64,000 nt of DNA, taken from NCBI RefSeq assembly GCF_022568815.1, contig NZ_JAKZHX010000015.1, positions 62,001-126,000 of the forward strand, given 5' to 3'. This document shows positions 58,374-64,000 of this stretch, one piece after another (positions within the stretch are counted from its first letter, which is position 1; each line of letters begins with the position of its first letter). The notes under the pieces were generated by a model. That model was not told the DNA's origin and did not search any database. It saw nothing but the letters and a program-made list of their open reading frames with translations. The translations under genes were made by a program, and so were the position numbers. The stretch comes from Undibacterium paludis (GTDB lineage: Bacteria; Pseudomonadota; Gammaproteobacteria; Burkholderiales; Burkholderiaceae_D).

Positions 58374-59894
58374 CTAAAAAAAGCCCATTGGATTCGGGTC
58401 ATAGCTCACCAGCAGGTTTTTGGTTTGCTGATAATGATCCAGCATCATCTTGTGATTTTCACGTCCTATGCCGGATTGTTTATAACCGCCAAATGCCGCA
58501 TGTGCCGGATACAGGTGGTAACAATTGGTCCAGACACGGCCAGCCTCAATAGCGCGGCCAACGCGGAAGGCGCGAGAACCGTCGCGCGTCCACAGACCTG
58601 CACCCAGGCCATACAAGGTATCGTTGGCGATGGACAGGGCTTCTTCTTCATCCTTGAAGGTGGTCACGGAGACTACTGGTCCAAAAATTTCTTCCTGGAA
58701 GATGCGCATCTTGTTATGCCCCTGGAAAATCGTAGGCTTGACATAGTAGCCATTGGCAAGCTCGCCACCAAGTACATTTCTTTCACCGCCTATCAGCAGT
58801 TGCGCGCCTTCCTGTTTGCCTATGTCCAGGTAGGACAGGATTTTTTCCAGCTGTTCCTGCGAAGCCTGCGCACCTATCATGGTGGCGCTATCGAAAGGAT
58901 TGCCCTGCTTGATGGCGGCAACACGTTTGATGGCGCGCGACATGAACTGGTCGTAAATGGATTCCTGTATCAACACGCGCGAAGGGCAGGTACAGACTTC
59001 ACCCTGGTTCAGGGCAAACATGGCAAAGCCTTCCAGACACTTATCGAAAAAGGCATCGTCTTTGTCCATGACATCGGCAAAGAAGATATTCGGAGATTTG
59101 CCGCCGAGTTCCAAAGTCACAGGAATGAGGTTTTGCGAAGCATATTGCATGATCAGACGGCCAGTGCCTGTTTCGCCGGTAAATGCAATCTTGGCGATGC
59201 GCTTGCTCGATGCCAGTGGCTTGCCAGCTTCAAGACCAAAGCCATTGACGACATTGAATACGCCAGGTGGCAACAGGTCCTTGATCAAATCAACCAGTAC
59301 CATGATGGAGGCGGGTGTCTGCTCTGCCGGTTTCATGACGATGCAATTGCCTGCGGCCAGCGCCGGTGCCATTTTCCATACTGCCATCAGGATAGGGAAA
59401 TTCCATGGAATGATCTGGCCGACGACGCCCAGTGGCTCATGGAAATGATAGGCGTAAGTCTGGTCATCGATCTGTGACACAGTTCCTTCCTGCGCACGCA
59501 GGCAGGCGGCAAAATAGCGGAAGTGATCAATCGCCAGCGGAATATCGGCCGCCATGGTTTCACGTATGGGTTTGCCATTGTCCAGGGTTTCTGCCGTTGC
59601 CAGCAGACTCAGATTGGCTTCCATTCGGTCGGCAATCTTGTTGAGTATGTTGGCACGGTCAGCAGGGGAAGTCTTGCCCCAGGCTTTTTTTGCGGCATGG
59701 GCAGCATCAAGAGCGAGCTCCACATCTTCTGCCGTTGAGCGCGCCACTTCGCAAAAGGCCTGGCCGATGACGGGGCTGATGTTCTCGAAATACTCGCCTT
59801 TGACAGGCTCTACGAATTTACCACCTATAAAGTTGCCATAGCGTTTGGTGTAAGGATTGCTGATACCGAGTTTACTGATGTCTGCCAGATTCAT
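58374..59894 (-). CDS. Aldehyde dehydrogenase (NAD-dependent, acetaldehyde type)
   Basis: A 506-residue class 3-like aldehyde dehydrogenase. The catalytic Cys lies in [13 protein letters not shown] and the general base Glu in [14 protein letters not shown]; the NAD fold contains [13 protein letters not shown] and FTGETGTGR. The C-terminus [28 protein letters not shown] is the usual one of the ExaC/AldB acetaldehyde dehydrogenases. GGAG lies 8-12 bp before the ATG. A sigma-54 promoter and palindromic site lie upstream, so it should be activated by the AcoR-like protein in the presence of an alcohol or aldehyde signal. Confidence 0.94.
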   Translation of the reverse strand: MNLADISKLGISNPYTKRYGNFIGGKFVEPVKGEYFENISPVIGQAFCEVARSTAEDVELALDAAHAAKKAWGKTSPADRANILNKIADRMEANLSLLATAETLDNGKPIRETMAADIPLAIDHFRYFAACLRAQEGTVSQIDDQTYAYHFHEPLGVVGQIIPWNFPILMAVWKMAPALAAGNCIVMKPAEQTPASIMVLVDLIKDLLPPGVFNVVNGFGLEAGKPLASSKRIAKIAFTGETGTGRLIMQYASQNLIPVTLELGGKSPNIFFADVMDKDDAFFDKCLEGFAMFALNQGEVCTCPSRVLIQESIYDQFMSRAIKRVAAIKQGNPFDSATMIGAQASQEQLEKILSYLDIGKQEGAQLLIGGERNVLGGELANGYYVKPTIFQGHNKMRIFQEEIFGPVVSVTTFKDEEEALSIANDTLYGLGAGLWTRDGSRAFRVGRAIEAGRVWTNCYHLYPAHAAFGGYKQSGIGRENHKMMLDHYQQTKNLLVSYDPNPMGFF

Positions 59895-59954
59895 GATGGT
59901 GGTCTCCGTTGTTTGTTAGATGGTGTGCATAAGCTGCGACACAGGGATAACAAC

Positions 59955-59969
59955 GCAAACGGCGTGCCA
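59955..59969 (-). promoter_or_regulatory. Sigma-54 promoter of the aldehyde dehydrogenase gene
   Basis: Read on the minus strand, TGGCACGCCGTTTGC matches the consensus TGGCAC-N5-TTGC in full, with GG and GC 10 bp apart. It lies 60 bp before the start codon. A gene for a sigma-54 activator is 2 kb away. Confidence 0.85.
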
Positions 59970-60120
59970 TGCCGCGAAAGTTTTCCTGAAGGAAAGCTGT
60001 GGCAGGTGCAGACTGGAGATAGGGCGGGTACAGAAGGGAATTTATTAGTGGTGCTGGCGAAGGGATTAGCTGAGAAGAGGTCAGTGAAAAAATCCAGGTG
60101 TCACATTATTTCGCAACATT

Positions 60121-60153
60121 GGTCAGACTGTCCCAATTTGGGACAGTCTGACC
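60121..60153. promoter_or_regulatory. 33-bp perfect palindrome, candidate activator site
   Basis: GGTCAGACTGTCCCAA and its exact reverse complement flank a single T. It is about 150-190 bp upstream of the sigma-54 promoter, the usual distance for an enhancer. The core TGTCCC-N5-GGGACA resembles palindromes bound by AcoR-type activators. It also lies 27 bp behind the tex stop and could serve as a transcript end, but no T-run follows. Confidence 0.7.
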
Positions 60154-60180
60154 AGATGATGGAATTACTTATCGACTTGA

Positions 60181-62526
60181 TTACCCACGCAATTTCGCAA
60201 ACGCCGCCGCCATGGCGTTATTGGCAGGCGCAGGCGCTGATTGTGACTTGTGCTGGCTCATGCGCTTGGCATCATTACGGTCGCCACGCTGTTCAGGCTT
60301 GCTGCCAGCTACAGGTGCTGCATCGGTCAGGCGCATGGTCAGGGCGATGCGCTGGCGCTTGACATCGACTTCCAGTACTTTGACCTTGACGACCTGGCCC
60401 GCCTTGACGACGGTATGCGGGTCCTTGACGAAGGTGTTTGACAAGGCAGAGATATGTACCAGACCATCCTGATGCACACCAATATCAACGAAGGCGCCAA
60501 AAGCAGCCACGTTGGTGACCACGCCTTCCAAAATCATGTCGGGGCGTAAATCCTTGATTTCTTCTACGCCATCCTTGAAGGTAGCAGTCGTGAATTCTGG
60601 ACGCGGATCACGGCCTGGTTTTTCCAGTTCCCTGATGATGTCGGTGATGGTCGGTACGCCAAATTTTTCATCCGCGTACTTGGCAGGGTTCAGCGACTTC
60701 AACAAGCCAGCATCACCGATGACGCCCTTCACATCTTTCTTGATATCGGCCAGAATTTTTTCTACCAGCGGGTAAGATTCAGGGTGGACTGCCGATGCAT
60801 CAAGCGGATTGCTGCCATTCATGATGCGCAAGAAACCGGCAGCCTGCTCAAAAGTCTTATCACCCAGGCGCGGTACGGCACGCAAATCAGAACGTGAACT
60901 GAACATGCCCTTGGCATCGCGGAAATTGACAATGCTTTGCGCTACGCTCGATGACAGGCCGGAGACGCGCGCCAGCAAAGGAGCAGAGGCGGTATTCACG
61001 TCGACGCCCACCGCATTCACGCAATCCTCAACAACGGCATCGAGTGAGCGTGCCAGTTGTGACTGGCTGACATCATGCTGGTACTGACCTACACCGATGG
61101 ACTTGGGATCGATCTTCACCAGCTCTGCCAGCGGGTCTTGCAGGCGGCGTGCAATCGATACTGCACCACGTATCGATACGTCGAGATCAGGTAATTCCTT
61201 CGAGGCAAATTCAGAGGCGGAATACACCGATGCACCCGCTTCAGAAACGACAATCTTGGTCAGCTTGAGTTCAGGCTTGAGCTTGATCAAATCACCCGCG
61301 AGTTTGTCGGTTTCACGCGAAGCCGTGCCGTTGCCGATAGAGATCAGCGAGACATTGTGCTTGGCTGCGAGTTGCGCCAATACATGGAGCGAACCATCCC
61401 AGTCATTGCGTGGCTGGTGCGGGTAAATCGTCGCATGTTCAACCACTTTGCCGGTCGCATCAACGATGGCTACCTTGACGCCGGTACGCAGCCCAGGGTC
61501 GAGGCCCATGGTCGCGCGTGGGCCAGCAGGTGCTGCCAGCAACAGAGCCTTGAGGTTGCGCGCGAAAACATTGATGGCTTCAATTTCTGCGGTCTCACGC
61601 AGCTTGCCCATCAATTCTGTATCAAGATGCATGAAGACTTTGACACGCCAGGCCCAGCGCACGGTATCGACCAGCCATTTGTCGGCAGGGCGGTCCTTCT
61701 GGCTCACGCCAAAACGGGCAGCGATGCGGCTTTCGCATGGGTTCAGCGGTGCGTCCCATTTTGGTTTTTCTTCTTCGCTATCCAGACGCAGGCTGACTGT
61801 CAGCATTTCTTCACGGCGGCCACGGAACAGGGCCAGGGCGCGGTGGGAAGGGATAGTGCCCAGGGTTTCTGAATAATCGAAATAGTCAGCGAATTTTTCA
61901 CCGGCTTCTTCTTTGCCTGCGACAACTTTGGATTCGACAATGCCGTGGTCATTCAGGTATTCACGCAGGGACTGCAACAGGGTCGCGTCTTCCGAGAAAC
62001 GTTCCATCAGTATCTGGCGTGCACCATCAAGGGCGGCTTTGGCATCCGGCACACCAGGGTTGTCGCCATTGTCGGTAGTGAAGGCTGGCCTCAGGTAATT
62101 CGCGGCTTCGGTATCCGGGTTCAGCATGGGGTCAGCCAGCAAGGCATCTGCCAGTGGCAACAGGCCAGCTTCAACGGCGATCTGGGCCTTGGTACGACGT
62201 TTGGGTTTGTACGGCAGGTACAAATCTTCGAGACGGGTCTTGTCTTCGGCATGGCTGATGGCGTCCAGCAGCACTGGTGTCATCTTGCCCTGTTCTTCTA
62301 TCGAGGCGATGATGGCGGCGCGGCGGTCTTCGAGCTCACGCAGGTAGCGCAGGCGCTCTTCCAGCAGGCGCAACTGGGTGTCATCGAGGCCACCGGTCAC
62401 TTCTTTACGGTAACGGGCGATAAACGGGACGGTTGCGCCTTCGTCCAGCAAGGCAACAGCAGCGGCAACCTGAACCGGCTTGGCAGCCAGCTCTACGGCG
62501 AGTCTTTGTTCAATCGAAGGCAACAT
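60181..62526 (-). CDS. tex: Tex family transcription-associated RNA-binding protein
   Basis: A 781-residue Tex protein: N-terminal helical part ([38 protein letters not shown]), a YqgF/RuvC-like domain ([22 protein letters not shown]), helix-hairpin-helix repeats ([20 protein letters not shown]) and a C-terminal S1 RNA-binding domain ([28 protein letters not shown]). It associates with transcription and RNA; loss changes toxin or gene expression in some pathogens. I chose ATG 62526 from the family start; 62556 would add ten residues. The basic Gln/Ala-rich tail is normal. Confidence 0.95.
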   Translation of the reverse strand: MLPSIEQRLAVELAAKPVQVAAAVALLDEGATVPFIARYRKEVTGGLDDTQLRLLEERLRYLRELEDRRAAIIASIEEQGKMTPVLLDAISHAEDKTRLEDLYLPYKPKRRTKAQIAVEAGLLPLADALLADPMLNPDTEAANYLRPAFTTDNGDNPGVPDAKAALDGARQILMERFSEDATLLQSLREYLNDHGIVESKVVAGKEEAGEKFADYFDYSETLGTIPSHRALALFRGRREEMLTVSLRLDSEEEKPKWDAPLNPCESRIAARFGVSQKDRPADKWLVDTVRWAWRVKVFMHLDTELMGKLRETAEIEAINVFARNLKALLLAAPAGPRATMGLDPGLRTGVKVAIVDATGKVVEHATIYPHQPRNDWDGSLHVLAQLAAKHNVSLISIGNGTASRETDKLAGDLIKLKPELKLTKIVVSEAGASVYSASEFASKELPDLDVSIRGAVSIARRLQDPLAELVKIDPKSIGVGQYQHDVSQSQLARSLDAVVEDCVNAVGVDVNTASAPLLARVSGLSSSVAQSIVNFRDAKGMFSSRSDLRAVPRLGDKTFEQAAGFLRIMNGSNPLDASAVHPESYPLVEKILADIKKDVKGVIGDAGLLKSLNPAKYADEKFGVPTITDIIRELEKPGRDPRPEFTTATFKDGVEEIKDLRPDMILEGVVTNVAAFGAFVDIGVHQDGLVHISALSNTFVKDPHTVVKAGQVVKVKVLEVDVKRQRIALTMRLTDAAPVAGSKPEQRGDRNDAKRMSQHKSQSAPAPANNAMAAAFAKLRG

Positions 62527-62941
62527 AAATCCAGAATCCAGACAATAAAAAAGCAATCAAGGCGCAGATGATACGCAATTTGCGGCTTTGCGCTAGTCTT
62601 GACATGGCGCACAGACTAGGCTTAGCGTTGACAAATATGGTTAAAATTTTCATGTCTGGATGGTCCGGCGGTTGGCTGTCCTTGCGTGTTCCTGTTTTTT
62701 GAGGCGTTAAAGCCAGCATTTAAGGTAGTTAAATACTGTTGATTTTCTACTTGTCCTTCATTGGTGATGATGTAAATTTGATAATAAAATGTGTAAGTAA
62801 CTGTTTTTTTGCAGTCAATGCCATTTGGTTTGATCTAGGCTATCAAGAAAATTGCTCATGAATTTTGAATGTGAATCCAGGTTGTCAATGTACTCAAGGC
62901 GGATCCGAATTGGCTCCAGTTATTATTTTATTGTCAGGCAT
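62527..62941. other. Intergenic region between tex and the YwqK-like gene
   Basis: A 415-bp divergent, AT-rich region. CTAGTCT (62593-62599) and AGACTAG (62613-62619) form a small inverted repeat near tex. I see no credible open frame, no terminator and no clear promoter hexamers with proper spacing. Confidence 0.35.
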
Positions 62942-64000
62942 ATGGTAATTAAGCCCCTTTCTTTGGCCCTCAATGCACTCGTCAGTGTTGCTGCACTTTG
63001 CTCTGCATCTGTATTTGCCGTGGAGGATTGCGATATCAAGGGTGAATCAGTCAATCCGGCCAATGGCAATACGACGGCCGGTAAGACCGGTATCATGAAA
63101 TGCAAGGACAGGGATAGCGGCAAGCTTGTGCGCGAACAGGAGCTACGTGCTGGTGTTTATATTGGTCTGGTAAGGTATTACAAAGACGGAGTGCTGTTCA
63201 AGGAATTCAGTGTCAATGAAAAAGGAAATACCGATGGTAAGTTGCGTGAGTTTGCACCTAATGGCCAGGTATTGCTGGAAGAAAACAATATCAATGGCAG
63301 TACACGTGGTCTGGTGCGCACATGGTATCCAAATGGTGCATTGAAACGGGTTGCTTTCATTGGGGACAATCCACGTGAAAAAGCTGCTGTCCGATATACT
63401 CAGGACAAGCAATTGAGTGAGCTCGAATGTGGTGACAAGCCTTTGCTGGCGCCACATGCCAATGATGCCGCACTGTGTGGCTTTCAGGGCAAAACTTCCG
63501 TTGTGCAATTGTTTTCTGACAGTGGCAAGCTGAAGAGCCAGTTCAGCCTGCTGGCAGGTGTTAGTCAGCAATCAACTTATTTTCACGACAATGGCAAGCC
63601 AGAAACGGTAGAAGAAGTTGGTCCCAAACAAAAGACACGCAGACAATATTCTGACAAGGGTGTGTTGCGCAAGGAAATGGTGTGGAATGTCAGTGAAAAA
63701 CCGCCAGTGATAGAAAAAGAAACTGAATATCACGAAAGCGGAACCAAAATCCGTGAGCAGGTGTTTGGTTTGTCCGATAAGGATGGTCGCCGTCAGAACC
63801 GCCTGATTTCTGATGCCAGTTTTTATCTGAATGGCCAGCCCAGGCGCAGTGAGAAATTCAGCCTGGAAGGCAAGGATGAAATCAAGGAGATCCGTCAGTT
63901 CTATGATAACGGGCAGATGTCTAACCTGGAACGCTATGTTGTTGAGGGGCGCTATCGCGAACGTGCCTTGGGCATACACCAGCATTTTTCACAAAATGGA
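62942..64000 (+). CDS. Exported YwqK-like repeat protein (MORN-like), partial at right edge
   Basis: The frame is open from ATG 62942 to the window end, 353 residues without a stop, so the C-terminus is missing. A signal peptide ends near SVFAVED. The mature part has repeated short motifs with an aromatic residue and a Gly, such as RYYKDGVLF, EFAPNGQVL, TWYPNGALKR, YFHDNGKPET, FYLNGQPRR and FYDNGQMSN. That is the YwqK / antitoxin-repeat (MORN-like) pattern. Such proteins are often next to toxins or form the outer part of surface proteins; the partner may lie beyond the edge. Confidence 0.75.
   Translation, partial: MVIKPLSLALNALVSVAALCSASVFAVEDCDIKGESVNPANGNTTAGKTGIMKCKDRDSGKLVREQELRAGVYIGLVRYYKDGVLFKEFSVNEKGNTDGKLREFAPNGQVLLEENNINGSTRGLVRTWYPNGALKRVAFIGDNPREKAAVRYTQDKQLSELECGDKPLLAPHANDAALCGFQGKTSVVQLFSDSGKLKSQFSLLAGVSQQSTYFHDNGKPETVEEVGPKQKTRRQYSDKGVLRKEMVWNVSEKPPVIEKETEYHESGTKIREQVFGLSDKDGRRQNRLISDASFYLNGQPRRSEKFSLEGKDEIKEIRQFYDNGQMSNLERYVVEGRYRERALGIHQHFSQNG

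Noticed and set aside
58425..59477. 350-codon plus-strand open frame opposite the aldehyde dehydrogenase gene
   Set aside because: The sense gene is certain; this frame is antisense with no ribosome site or recognisable motif.
62510..62719. 69-codon minus-strand frame overlapping the tex start
   Set aside because: It has no ribosome site and overlaps the supported tex N-terminus; its one hydrophobic segment is not enough.

Overview
The window looks like chromosomal DNA of a betaproteobacterium, most likely Burkholderiales / Oxalobacteraceae (Undibacterium-like). This is inferred from gene order (his genes - HIT - tatABC - degS-like - nif3 - petABC - sspAB), from mlaFEDACB leading to ibaG-murA, and from moderate GC content. 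It was not checked by any search. Coding density is high. There is one tRNA and no rRNA or CRISPR array.

Layout. 1-7.9 kb is a uronate-polysaccharide locus: a TonB-dependent receptor (cut by the left edge), a large secreted lyase-like protein, a LacI regulator, uronate dehydrogenase, a secreted polysaccharide lyase and an exported aldose epimerase. The palindrome TTAGTTAAACGTTTAACTAA lies on the udh promoter, and a near copy lies before the lyase-like gene. 8-10.6 kb holds an orphan PhnD-type binding protein, an unknown small protein and a RAYT (REP-associated) transposase. 11-17.3 kb is gltBD. 17.6-23.5 kb carries the Mla phospholipid transport genes and an ABC-2 transporter, followed by ibaG and murA. 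25.1-32.8 kb is a nearly complete histidine cluster interrupted by a DNA methyltransferase gene. Then follow HIT, tatABC, a DUF2461 gene, a DegS-like protease, nif3, mscL, the cytochrome bc1 genes, sspA, sspB and tRNA-Thr.

42.9-64 kb is more accessory. It holds an S9 peptidase, a GST/DoxX pair divergent from a LysR gene, and a phosphate-themed stretch: a secreted phytase-like lipoprotein divergent from a secreted CYTH-like protein, with two PHO-box-like sites between them. Further on come ubiX-grxD, a siderophore-type TonB receptor and a MINPP-type histidine phosphatase. Next is an aldehyde dehydrogenase system: an AcoR-like sigma-54 activator, a DUF779 protein and an aldehyde dehydrogenase with a consensus sigma-54 promoter and a 33-bp palindromic candidate activator site. 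A miniature inverted-repeat element and a second inverted-repeat structure sit between DUF779 and the dehydrogenase. The window ends with tex and a YwqK-like repeat protein cut by the right edge.

The most interesting leads are the CYTH/phytase pair with divergent PHO-box-like sites, the MINPP-type phosphatase behind a TonB receptor, the LacI/uronate regulon with an unassigned lyase-like protein, the methyltransferase inside the his operon, and the miniature element behind the aldehyde dehydrogenase gene.
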